A DNA stretch of 64,000 nucleotides from NCBI GenBank assembly GCA_016716065.1, contig JADJXA010000003.1:434001-498000 (forward strand), given 5' to 3'. How positions within the stretch are numbered: position 1 is the first letter of the stretch; each line of letters starts with the position of its first letter. Below are positions 42,119 to 50,389 of this stretch, piece after piece. The position numbers were made by a program, and so were the translations under genes. This DNA is from Candidatus Leptovillus gracilis. GTDB taxonomy: Bacteria; Chloroflexota; Anaerolineae; Promineifilales; Promineifilaceae. The notes beneath the pieces were generated by a model. The model saw only the letters and a list, made by a program, of their open reading frames with translations. It was not told the DNA's origin and searched no databases.

Positions 42119-44518
42119 TTACTCCGTTTCTTTTGCCCGACCCATAATGATTGCGACGTGATGGGTTTGCCCATCGCCAAAAACGGGGATGAGATTGTTG
42201 GTCTGGGGCTGCCCATCAACCAGGATAGAGCGAATACCTCGGCTTATCTGTTCCGGGTTGTGGACTTCAATCTGATACCAGGCCCCGCGAAATTTGCGGC
42301 TGACCTGGTAGCCGGGCCAGTGGGCAGGGATAGACGGCTCGACCAGCAACCCATCCGCTTGCGGCCGGATACCCAAAATCCAATGCGTGGCCATGCGATG
42401 CAGCCATTGGGACGAACCGGTGTACCATGTCCAACCACCACGGCCGTAATACTCAGAAAGCGGCCCATCAATATTACCCGGCGTGACATAGGGTTCGGCC
42501 TTGTACGTCTCAATGTCGGCGCTGCGATTCGGCGGGCAGATGCGGCGATACGCTTCGTAGGCCAGGTCGGGCTGCCCAATCAGCGTATAGGCCCATACAG
42601 ACCAGGTGGCGGCGTGGGTATAAACGCCGCCATTCTCCCGTAAACCCGGCGCATAGCGCGTTACGTAGCCTACATCTGGCCGGGGTTTGGTAAAAGCGGG
42701 ATAGTTGAGCAGCGTGCCATGCTCCCACAGCAAATACTTCGTCACCGAGGCCATCGCCGTCTGAGCGCGATCCGCGTCAGCAATGCCGCTGATGACGGCC
42801 CAGTTGTTGGGCATCAAAAATATCTGTCCCTCGTCATTCTCTTTTGATCCCAACAGCAGCCCCTCGTCGGTTGTGGCCTGCAAATACCACTCGCCATCCC
42901 AGCCGTGCGTATTGAGGGCCAGTTGGAGGTTATCACGGACGACTTCGCACTTCTGGGCAAAGCGTTCGTCGCCTCGCTTTCGCGCCACCGGGGCGAAACT
43001 GCCCAGGATCATGTAGAGGAATTCGGCTACCCAGAAGCTCTCGCCTTTCAGCAGCGTGCCGACGGCGCTCAGACCATCATTCCAATCGTGGTCGCCCATC
43101 AACGGAATGCCGCGTGGCGAAAAGCGGGCGAAAGAGCGTTCGATGGCGCGCTTGCAATGGTCGTACAGAGGTTCGGCCGGCCCGTTCAGATAAGGCACTG
43201 CTTCATCCAGGATAGCGAAATCGGCGGTCTCTTTCAGATAGGCGTCGAGGATAAAGGGCAGCCACAACAAATCGTCGGAGCAGTTGGTGCGCGGGCCGCC
43301 GCCGCGAATGGAAAACCACCAGTGCAGCACATCCCCTTCGATAAATTGCTGGGCGGCATGGCGCAATAGCTGCTGGCGGGCATAGTCTGGTTCACCAACC
43401 AGGAAAATTTGGCTGTCCTGCAATTGGTCGCGAAAACCATAGCCGGCGGAAACCTGGTAGAGCGCCGATTTCCCCCATAAGCGGCAGGAGATAGACTGGT
43501 ATTTCAGCCAGTAGTTGGTCATGAAGTTGAGGGCTTCGTCGGGGGTTGTCACCTTTTCGCCATCCAAAAAGCGTGACCAGAGGGCGTGGACTTCTTGCAA
43601 GGCGTGGGCGCTTTTTTCGACGGTGGTGTAACGGCCGTGCAGCTCCGCCACAGCCTCGCGCCCATCTTCCGCTACCCCCAACGTGAACACGATGGTTTTG
43701 CTCGCCCCCGGTTCCAGGCTGACAGCAACCTGCAAGGCGGCAATGGCATCGGTGAATCGGCCGCTGCGGCCGGCGAGACGGCCGTTAACCATCGCCTGCG
43801 GTTTGTCATCGTTGCTGTACAGGCCGATAAACGACTCCTTATCACAATCAAACGACTGCAACGGTTCGCTGACGGCCATAAACGCGGTGTAGGGCCAATC
43901 CACGTTGTTGTGCCGCCCCTTGTCATCGGGGAAACCCCAGAGGCACTTGCGGGCATAGACAGCCCCGGCCGACTCGTCGGCCCATGTTTCGATGAACAGC
44001 TTATGAAACTCGCGGTGTTCGTCGGGCGCAAAGCCCAACGCCCATTCCGCGTAGGAGGTGATGTCCAACTCGCGCGTTTCGGCGCTGTGATTGGTCAGTT
44101 GCAGCCGCCACACTTCCACCGGGTCAACGGCCGTCACAAACACTGTCAATTCGCTGGCAATCTCTTCAACTTCCTGGCTAAATCGGGAATAGCCAATGCC
44201 ATGCGCGACGGCAAAAGATTGATACGGCCGCATCACCGGTTTGTAGGTAGCCGACCAAAACACCCCCCGCTGCCGGTCACGGATGTAGAAATATTTGCCC
44301 CAATTGTCCTTGATCAGGTCTTGAAATGAGCGGGTGATACGATTTTGCCCAGCATTGCCGCGCCAACTATAACCGGAACCATTCTGCGAAATCAGCAGAC
44401 TATAATCGCCATTGCTGATGATGTTGCCCCACGGCCGTGGCGTATAGGGCGTGGTGATGACGTACTCTTTGCCATCGTCGGCAAAATATCCATAAGTACT
44501 TTCAAATTTCTTGTTCAT
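42119..44518 (-). CDS. Glycoside hydrolase family 94 phosphorylase (cellobiose-phosphorylase-like)
   Basis: A 799-residue enzyme splitting a beta-linked disaccharide or oligosaccharide with phosphate to give glucose-1-phosphate. Seen: N-terminal beta domain (YVITTPYTPRPWGNIISNG), the (alpha/alpha)6 barrel with QVSAGYGFRDQLQDSQ, WWFSIRGGGPRTNCSDDLLW, the catalytic Asp481 of GDHDWNDGLS, and ENGGVYTHAATW. The length matches cellobiose or laminaribiose phosphorylases better than the roughly 1100-residue beta-1,2-oligoglucan phosphorylases. No signal peptide. The ATG at 44518 starts a clear YGYFADDG family opening. A LacI-type operator lies about 155 bp upstream. It yields an ATP-saving route for sugars brought in by the adjacent transporter. 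Confidence 0.88.
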   Translation of the reverse strand: MNKKFESTYGYFADDGKEYVITTPYTPRPWGNIISNGDYSLLISQNGSGYSWRGNAGQNRITRSFQDLIKDNWGKYFYIRDRQRGVFWSATYKPVMRPYQSFAVAHGIGYSRFSQEVEEIASELTVFVTAVDPVEVWRLQLTNHSAETRELDITSYAEWALGFAPDEHREFHKLFIETWADESAGAVYARKCLWGFPDDKGRHNNVDWPYTAFMAVSEPLQSFDCDKESFIGLYSNDDKPQAMVNGRLAGRSGRFTDAIAALQVAVSLEPGASKTIVFTLGVAEDGREAVAELHGRYTTVEKSAHALQEVHALWSRFLDGEKVTTPDEALNFMTNYWLKYQSISCRLWGKSALYQVSAGYGFRDQLQDSQIFLVGEPDYARQQLLRHAAQQFIEGDVLHWWFSIRGGGPRTNCSDDLLWLPFILDAYLKETADFAILDEAVPYLNGPAEPLYDHCKRAIERSFARFSPRGIPLMGDHDWNDGLSAVGTLLKGESFWVAEFLYMILGSFAPVARKRGDERFAQKCEVVRDNLQLALNTHGWDGEWYLQATTDEGLLLGSKENDEGQIFLMPNNWAVISGIADADRAQTAMASVTKYLLWEHGTLLNYPAFTKPRPDVGYVTRYAPGLRENGGVYTHAATWSVWAYTLIGQPDLAYEAYRRICPPNRSADIETYKAEPYVTPGNIDGPLSEYYGRGGWTWYTGSSQWLHRMATHWILGIRPQADGLLVEPSIPAHWPGYQVSRKFRGAWYQIEVHNPEQISRGIRSILVDGQPQTNNLIPVFGDGQTHHVAIIMGRAKETE

Positions 44519-44556
44519 GGCTGCGCAGCGAGCATCGATCTTTGCCAACGCCTTTT

Positions 44557-44635
44557 ATCTATATAGTCCCTCTGACATTGGACCACTGAGGGCAAAAGTC
44601 TTACTCTGTGCCTCCCTGTGATGAATGGGGTTACA
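44557..44635 (+). repeat. Dispersed intergenic repeat, copy D (degenerate)
   Basis: TATATAGTCCCTCTGACATT, then GGACCACTGAGGG and CTCTGTGCCTCCCTGTGATG resemble the start and end of copies A and B with many changes. It lies just upstream of the GH94 start. Confidence 0.45.
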
Positions 44636-44672
44636 AAGCCTCTATTTGGGTATCTACGAGCCTTGTTAGCTT

Positions 44673-44697
44673 AGTGAAACGTTTCACTTTGAGTCAA
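44673..44697 (-). promoter_or_regulatory. LacI-type operator and candidate -35 box upstream of GH94
   Basis: A perfect 16-bp palindrome AGTGAAACGTTTCACT (44673-44688) with the central CG typical of LacI/CcpA-family operators. On the minus strand TTGACT (44697-44692) precedes it by 3 bases, so a bound repressor would cover the promoter; the -10 is not clear. The LacI protein of the locus (27203-28174) is the obvious candidate. Confidence 0.7.
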
Positions 44698-44699
44698 AA

Positions 44700-45045
44700 A
44701 AAAGTTCACGCAAGTTAATCTATTTTTTACTGCAGGCAATCCTTAAAGAGAAAATTATCATGACTCTTTTTATTTGTCAAGGTGGCGGTGCGTTGGTGCC
44801 GCTGTTCTCAATTTAGAATTAAAGCGGCGATGTCAGATGGGACGTCATCTTTCTCAAGCGATTTGACCATAAACAGCCAGAGCGATTCCCAGTCAGGAAA
44901 AATAGGCTAGCGACACAATGCAAGTAGGTCATTGAAAAATGTCACTCGCGTACGCAACGGTATCACCACAGTAAACCGTGGTTGAACGTTAAAAACGGCA
45001 AAATTGGCAAAAATGCTGCTTAAATGTGCCAACACAGTCATGGTT
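44700..45045. other. Intergenic region, AT-rich, with one repeated 19-mer
   Basis: Between the GH94 promoter and the SDR stop. It is AT-rich at 44700-44780. It contains TTAAAGCGGCGATGTCAGA (44819-44837), found again at 52148-52166. No gene is seen. Confidence 0.55.
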
Positions 45046-45834
45046 TTAGCGAAATCGGCGGTACAAATGCCGGGTTGCCGGTTGTGTCAACGGGAACAAT
45101 ACCCTGTTAAAAGCCAGCAGAATTCGCTGCCATCCAGGAATCACTAATAAAGAACGCTGTTGTTCGACAGCCTTGATAATTTGGGCGGCAGCTTGGGCCG
45201 GATAGACATCCAGCCGCCGATACAAACCCGGCTGCTTATTTGCAGGATGGCGAATTGACTCGCCAAACTGAGTGTCACGCAGCGCCCCCAAGACAACAAG
45301 CAGGCTGAAATGACCTTGATGCACCAACTCCATGCCAGCAGCCCGGCTGAAACTATGCAAGGCGGCTTTACTGGCGCTGTATAGGCTCATGCCAGGCAGC
45401 GTCAACTCCCCCGCCACCGATCCGATGGTGACAATGCCGGCCGGTTGGTTGGATGGTAGCAAGGGCAGCAGGGCGGCCGTAAGTTCCAGTGGGGCAATCG
45501 TATTGACCGCCAACAGCGGCCGTATTTCTTCAGGCGAGAGTTGGTTCAATTTGGAATGGCTGCCTATTCCGGCGCAGTGGATCATTAGATCAATTCTGGT
45601 CTCAGTCGCAAAAATTTGTTCGACCAATCGGGAACGGCCGTTCCCATCACCCAAATCGCAGGGAAACAGCCGAGAGCCAGATGTTTGCAACGTTTGTTGC
45701 AGGCTGTCTAACCGGGCGGTATCACGCGCAACCAACAACAGACGGCCGCCTTTGGCATCGAGTTGGCTGGCTAAGACTCGTCCCAGCCCTTTAGATGCGC
45801 CGGTAAGCAATACTGTCTTGCCGTACAAATTCAT
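45046..45834 (-). CDS. Short-chain dehydrogenase/reductase
   Basis: A 262-residue classical SDR that oxidises or reduces an alcohol/ketone with NAD(P). Cofactor motif TGASKGLG (about 11-18), MIHCAGIG in place of NNAG, and the Ser-Tyr-Lys set in IVTIGSVAGELTLPGMSLYS then ASKAAL. The C-terminal end is basic (RHLYRRFR) and hydrophobic before it (ILLAFNRVLF), as in membrane-associated SDRs of lipid metabolism. The ATG at 45834, with GGAG upstream, lies 44 bases inside the end of the epimerase-like gene, so the two are co-expressed. The substrate is unknown. Confidence 0.88.
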   Translation of the reverse strand: MNLYGKTVLLTGASKGLGRVLASQLDAKGGRLLLVARDTARLDSLQQTLQTSGSRLFPCDLGDGNGRSRLVEQIFATETRIDLMIHCAGIGSHSKLNQLSPEEIRPLLAVNTIAPLELTAALLPLLPSNQPAGIVTIGSVAGELTLPGMSLYSASKAALHSFSRAAGMELVHQGHFSLLVVLGALRDTQFGESIRHPANKQPGLYRRLDVYPAQAAAQIIKAVEQQRSLLVIPGWQRILLAFNRVLFPLTQPATRHLYRRFR

Positions 45835-46822
45835 CTTTGTTCTTTTCTCCAGTGCAGAACGATATTGTGTCATGCAGGGAATGTTCGATTGAATAGGTTG
45901 GTCGCCAGCCCAGTTCGCGCGTTATTTTCTGGGTGCTGTACGCTTTATCCACATGAAACCCCTTAGATTTTTTAAAGCAAGGATTGATGTGCAGCAGGTC
46001 CAGTAACCAAACGAAGAAATCGTACAGGTTGAGCAGGAAAGTTGGCACAGGAAATACCGGCGCTTTTTTACCCATGCCTGTAAGCAGCATTTTCATAAAG
46101 GGTACCATGCCCATATTTTCTGTGGTGATGAGGTAACGCTCGCCGCTGCGCCCCTTCTCCAGCGCCAGCACAACGGCGGCGGCCACATCGCGCACATCCA
46201 CAAAACTGTTGAGCGTGGTGATCATAGGGCAGAAAGGAATCCAACGTAAATAGTGAATCGTCTTGGCGATGCGGTGTGAGCCTGGCCCTAAAATGAGGCT
46301 GGGATTGAGGATAAGGCCGCGAATATTATCTGCGCTGGCTTGCAAAAGATGTTCCCCACAAAGCTTGCTGTAGCCATAGGGATCTGTAAGTCGCTTCTCT
46401 TCCGGCTCTGGGAACATGGTTTCGGTTGAAAGTTGGTTGGGCTGCCGTCCAACTGCGGAGATGGAGCTGATAAACAGGAAAGTTTGGCACTGATGTGCTA
46501 ATGCGGTTTGCAATAGATTTTCCATGCCAACGATGTTTGAGTGGCGCAAGGCGTCGCTGTCTCCCTGTTTGAAGGAAATCAACCCAGCGCTGTGGACAAC
46601 TGTGTCCACGCCAGCCAAAGCAGAGGCAAATGATTCGGGCTGCCTTAAATCGCCAGAGATCAGTTTAACTTGTGGGATGGATTCGATATTGAGCAAGGTG
46701 CTGCGTGGTTTGAGGTCCAGCACGCGAATTTCGGCCTGGGGATCATGGGTGTGAATGGCCTGGACGATGTATTGCCCCAAAAAGCCGCAGCCGCCGGTTA
46801 CGAGATAGGTTTGATTTGCCAT
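45791..46822 (-). CDS. Extended SDR (NAD-dependent epimerase / 3beta-HSD-like)
   Basis: A 343-residue extended SDR: TGGCGFLGQYIVQAI cofactor site, D-L at LDLKPRS for the adenosine ribose, VDTVVHSAG, and the catalytic Ser/Tyr/Lys in SSISAVGR and YGYSKLCGE. SFVDVRDVAAAVVLALE is also typical. It resembles 3beta-hydroxysteroid dehydrogenase or dihydroflavonol-reductase-like proteins more than sugar epimerases. A hydrophobic stretch LLNLYDFFVWLLDLLH suggests membrane contact. It lies between a methyltransferase and an SDR in one transcript, consistent with modification of a lipid or terpenoid-like compound. Confidence 0.85.
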   Translation of the reverse strand: MANQTYLVTGGCGFLGQYIVQAIHTHDPQAEIRVLDLKPRSTLLNIESIPQVKLISGDLRQPESFASALAGVDTVVHSAGLISFKQGDSDALRHSNIVGMENLLQTALAHQCQTFLFISSISAVGRQPNQLSTETMFPEPEEKRLTDPYGYSKLCGEHLLQASADNIRGLILNPSLILGPGSHRIAKTIHYLRWIPFCPMITTLNSFVDVRDVAAAVVLALEKGRSGERYLITTENMGMVPFMKMLLTGMGKKAPVFPVPTFLLNLYDFFVWLLDLLHINPCFKKSKGFHVDKAYSTQKITRELGWRPTYSIEHSLHDTISFCTGEKNKDEFVRQDSIAYRRI

Positions 46823-46837
46823 ATGTCAATCTTCTCA

Positions 46838-47656
46838 TTAACCACTTTTCTTAAAAACGAAGCTCTTGTAAACGCGCTCGCCAATCCTGGATGGATGGGG
46901 GATGAGTCCACCGCCGGTTACACCAATTAATTGAGAGAAGGGGGTAAACAGTATTTTGGGCACATTCTCTTGTATGAGTTGAATGCGTCGTTCTTTATCG
47001 AGTTCTAAGGCCGCAATCACATTGTAGGAAATGTCCGTTTCTTGCAACAAGGCCAAACCTGTGGCTTCTAATTGTTTATGCCATGTATTCAACTCTGTTG
47101 AATAGCGCATATCTGTATATAAAAAGTGGCCGTTTGGCTTGAGGATTCTTACAACATGGTCGAAAAAACGTTCTATTTTTGGATAATAAAATGATGCTTC
47201 CACGTTGATGACAACATCGAACGAATTGTCAGCAAATTCGAGAGATTCAGCATTACCTCTGATGAATGATAGGCCAGCCACATGTGCATAGTACCGATTG
47301 CAAAAATCAACTGCTTTGCTTGAAAAATCTACACCTATAAGTGATTTTGGTTTGAATTGCTGTTTAATGTAGTTTGCACCACCACCACGTCCTGAACTGA
47401 CTTCCAAAGCCTCTAGTCCATGCCAATTAATGAAGGATGCTAAATGATGGTAGAGTTGGATCTCGTAGCGAAATTTTTCTTCTTGAAGAGGTAACTGGAT
47501 CGGTTTTAGGTCTTGATTCAAATTGGCGTATCCGTAATTCATAAAAAGAACTTGGTTTTGTTTATCGATTGAAGACACATATTCATAGGTCGTTCGGGTG
47601 AGCGTTTGTCTTATTTTTGGCATCCGTCTGTATAAAAACTTACTGATTGTTTTCAT
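46838..47656 (-). CDS. Class I SAM-dependent methyltransferase (phthiotriol-MTase-like)
   Basis: A 272-residue methyltransferase. Motif I is unusual, EVSSGRGGG instead of a GxGxG with Asp. Next come LIGVDFSSKAVDFCNRYYAH, FIRGNAESLEFADNSFDVVI and NVEASFYYP. This set resembles the mycobacterial phthiotriol dimycocerosate methyltransferase family acting on lipids or polyketide alcohols. The ATG at 47656 gives the expected length. AT-richer than its neighbours and with no ACGGCCGT inside, it may have been acquired. It ends 15 bases before the epimerase-like gene starts. Confidence 0.85.
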   Translation of the reverse strand: MKTISKFLYRRMPKIRQTLTRTTYEYVSSIDKQNQVLFMNYGYANLNQDLKPIQLPLQEEKFRYEIQLYHHLASFINWHGLEALEVSSGRGGGANYIKQQFKPKSLIGVDFSSKAVDFCNRYYAHVAGLSFIRGNAESLEFADNSFDVVINVEASFYYPKIERFFDHVVRILKPNGHFLYTDMRYSTELNTWHKQLEATGLALLQETDISYNVIAALELDKERRIQLIQENVPKILFTPFSQLIGVTGGGLIPHPSRIGERVYKSFVFKKSG

Positions 47657-47834
47657 TTCTCTCAAACCCTGCACTGCATGAGCAAAAACGGCCGTTACCC
47701 TGCAAAAAAAGTGTCCACTCAACTCATTTTGCTGGTTTGATCGACCCAGCATCCTGGTCAGCAAGTATCCTGTAGCCAGTACAGCCCTCTCATGATTTCT
47801 AGTGTGAAAAACTATTGAACGTCGAGGGGAATTG

Positions 47835-47867
47835 AAAAAAGGCCGTTCTCTATAGGAGAACGGCCGT
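47835..47867 (-). terminator. Rho-independent terminator of the NmrA-like gene
   Basis: Stem GGCCGTTCTC (47841-47850) / GAGAACGGCC (47856-47865), 5-nt loop; on the minus strand it is followed by TTTTTT (47840-47835). It lies 32 bases past the stop of the gene ending at 47899. One arm carries the genome-wide ACGGCCGT word (47860-47867). Confidence 0.8.
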
Positions 47868-47898
47868 CCCCCCAGAGGACAGAAACAACCCGGATACC

Positions 47899-48813
47899 TT
47901 AAACACTGCCGGCGGCAACGAGCCGATCAGACGGGATGTGACTTCGCGTCCAATCCTCCAACCTTGTTAATGTCATGGGATACCGCTGCAGTAAGGTGCT
48001 TGGATCGAAGGTTTGGTCTGTCGTGTCATGCCAGATGCTGGTTTGTATGACCTGGCTGAGACCGGGATTGAAGGGGCTGACCACTGGCGCCATGATCCGC
48101 AGCATACCCAGCGGCACATGAGACACTTTTGCCTTACGTCCGGCGAGTTCTTCATACATGACCACGACCTGCATATTGGTAAGATTCTCTGTCCCACCGA
48201 TTGCTAACATCTCTCCAGATGGGTCTGGGTTAAGCAGCATGAGGACGGCAAAATGAGCCACGTCAGCAGCGGCAACAAAATTGCGTGGATTTTCACCCTT
48301 GCCAAACAAAGTCACTTTGCCAGTTTCCAAGATGGGCTGGCCGATAAGTTGGTAAGCATGGGATTCCATGAAGGCCGTGGGGCGCAAAATCGTGCATGGT
48401 AAGCCGCTGTTCCGCAAATATTGTTCAATTTTGTATTTGATGCGGAAAAAGTTGGCTGGATGGTCTGGCGCTGCGCCCAACGCAGAGACGTAGACAAAAT
48501 GATTGACACCGGCGGCTTTAGCCGCGTCGATGAGCCAGCGATGCCCTTGATCATCAATGTATTTCGAGGTTTCTGACCCACTGCCCATAATCGAATGGGC
48601 GGAGGCCAACACGACATCAACGCCCTGGCAGGCTCGGATTAGAGAATCCTGGTCGCGTAAATCACCTTGAACCACTTCCGCGCCCAGGGCTTGCAGGGCT
48701 TGCGCCTTGAGTGGAGTGCGGGTCATCACGCGCACGGCCGTTTTTTGGGCCAGTAATTTTTCGGTTGTGGCGCTGCCTAGCGCCCCGGTTCCACCAACAA
48801 TGAGTATCATCAT
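47899..48813 (-). CDS. NmrA-like NAD(P)-binding protein
   Basis: A 304-residue atypical SDR: N-terminal ILIVGGTGALGSATTEKLLA cofactor site, VRVMTRTP for phosphate binding, VVQGDLRDQDSL, HFVYVSALGA, LPCTILRPTAFMES and DVAHFAVLML. These are features of NmrA/isoflavone-reductase-like proteins, which act as redox sensors or reductases. The active-site Tyr-x-x-x-Lys is replaced by a K-based IKYKIEQYL segment. GGGAGG precedes the start by 5 bases. It has its own terminator and is divergent from the STAND gene. Confidence 0.85.
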   Translation of the reverse strand: MMILIVGGTGALGSATTEKLLAQKTAVRVMTRTPLKAQALQALGAEVVQGDLRDQDSLIRACQGVDVVLASAHSIMGSGSETSKYIDDQGHRWLIDAAKAAGVNHFVYVSALGAAPDHPANFFRIKYKIEQYLRNSGLPCTILRPTAFMESHAYQLIGQPILETGKVTLFGKGENPRNFVAAADVAHFAVLMLLNPDPSGEMLAIGGTENLTNMQVVVMYEELAGRKAKVSHVPLGMLRIMAPVVSPFNPGLSQVIQTSIWHDTTDQTFDPSTLLQRYPMTLTRLEDWTRSHIPSDRLVAAGSV

Positions 48814-48967
48814 TTGCCTCCCGGAATTGGTCCTGCCTCCTGATATTTATCCTTGTTAAATAGATACCATTTTCAGTGTGCGAAACTGTGTGAGTTGTCT
48901 GCGATTTTGTGCGCAGTCAGGCCATATCGAATGAACAAAACGGCCGTTTTTCAGGTACAATGCTCCT

Positions 48968-50389
48968 ATGACAGCCATCACTCAGGCGGAACTGCAAACG
49001 GCCGTTCATGCGGCCCTGGTGCAATGGGGCAAACCGGCAGAAAATCAGACGTTACCGCTTTCTACACTACTGCTCGTCCAAAATCAGCTGGCCTCAATTC
49101 AAAGCGCCCTGCCATTTGGGCGGCGGTATGCCGTTGACCGTGTCCTTCTGGACAGCATCGAACTCCTGACCGAACAAGACGAAGCCGGCGCAATGGTGCT
49201 GCGCAGCCGGTTCCTGGATGGCAAAATCACCCGACAGGTTGCTCAGGAAATGTACGCCAGCGTTGACCAGGTCAATCGCTGGCAGCGCGCCGCCATCGAG
49301 TCCTTGACCCAGCTTCTCTACCATCAGGAAACAAAGCTCCGCACAGAATTAATCCAGGCCCTGGAAAGCAGCCTGCCCCCCGCCTCTTACAGCCAATTTT
49401 TTGGTTTTAGCCAGATTCGGCAAATCGTTGCGGCCCAGCTCGTGCAGGAAACGGCGCCCTGGATCATTGCCCTGACGGGCATCGGCGGCATTGGCAAGAC
49501 AAGTCTGGCGGACTCGGTGGTGCGGCAGGTGCTGCCCAGTCTGGCCTTCAAACAAATCTGCTGGCTGCGTGTCGAGCAGCAGCAGTTCAGCGGCGCGGCG
49601 CTGCCGCCTGAACGCGCCTATCAGGCCCTATTAGCTGCACTTGCCGCCGCTTTGTGGCCCGGCATGGCTCAGGGTCAACCGGATGCCCACCTGGAAACGC
49701 GCTTAAGCCAAAAACTGAAAGCCGAACCCCTTTTGATCATCATTGACAATCTGGAAACAATCGCCCACGTTGATTATTTCGCCGGCAAGCTTCTGGCTTT
49801 TGTGGAACCAACCCGCTTTTTACTGACCAGCCGCGCCCGACCGTCCGGCGGAACGGCCGTTTACACCCACTCCTTACACGAACTGCCCTTCCCCGACGCC
49901 GAAGCGCTCTTGCGCCACCATGCCCAAATCACCGGTCTGCCAGAACTGGCCGCCGCCGGCCAGGACACCATGCAAGCCATCTACCAGGTCACTGGCGGCA
50001 ATCCGTTGGCCCTGAAATTGGTGGTCAGCCTGACGGCCGTTTTGCCCCTGCCCCAAATCCTGGCCGATCTCAACAAAAACCGGGCCGGTCCGATTGAAGA
50101 TTTATACCGCCACATTTACTGGGAAACCTGGCAAACGTTAACACCCGCAGCGCAAACGCTGCTGCTGGCCATGCCTCTGGCGGCCGCTTCCGGCGCCCAA
50201 CCGGAGCAAATGCTGGCCTTTAGCGGTCTGGATGAAAATGAATTTTGGACGGCCGTGCGCGAATTGACCGCCCGCTCCCTGCTGGAAGTGCAGGGAACCA
50301 TCCAGGAACGGCGCTACGGCATCCACCGCCTCACAGACACCTTCTTACAAACAGAAATTATCGGCTGGCCCAACCTGATAGAACCATGA
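48968..50389 (+). CDS. STAND (NB-ARC-type) ATPase with N-terminal helical/HTH-like domain
   Basis: A 473-residue protein. Residues about 55-115 resemble sigma-region-4-like helices (MVLRSRFLDGKITRQVAQEM, then YASVDQVNRWQ). The ATPase core follows: Walker A TGIGGIGKTSLA near 171, Walker B LLIIIDNLE near 254, sensor RFLLTSRARP, and GGNPLALKLV as in NB-ARC proteins, then a winged-helix end. It lacks its own repeat sensor. The next gene starts inside its stop codon (ATGA) and encodes a TPR protein, so the two look like one STAND protein divided in two. It could be a transcription regulator or a defence NLR. Confidence 0.8.
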   Translation: MTAITQAELQTAVHAALVQWGKPAENQTLPLSTLLLVQNQLASIQSALPFGRRYAVDRVLLDSIELLTEQDEAGAMVLRSRFLDGKITRQVAQEMYASVDQVNRWQRAAIESLTQLLYHQETKLRTELIQALESSLPPASYSQFFGFSQIRQIVAAQLVQETAPWIIALTGIGGIGKTSLADSVVRQVLPSLAFKQICWLRVEQQQFSGAALPPERAYQALLAALAAALWPGMAQGQPDAHLETRLSQKLKAEPLLIIIDNLETIAHVDYFAGKLLAFVEPTRFLLTSRARPSGGTAVYTHSLHELPFPDAEALLRHHAQITGLPELAAAGQDTMQAIYQVTGGNPLALKLVVSLTAVLPLPQILADLNKNRAGPIEDLYRHIYWETWQTLTPAAQTLLLAMPLAAASGAQPEQMLAFSGLDENEFWTAVRELTARSLLEVQGTIQERRYGIHRLTDTFLQTEIIGWPNLIEP

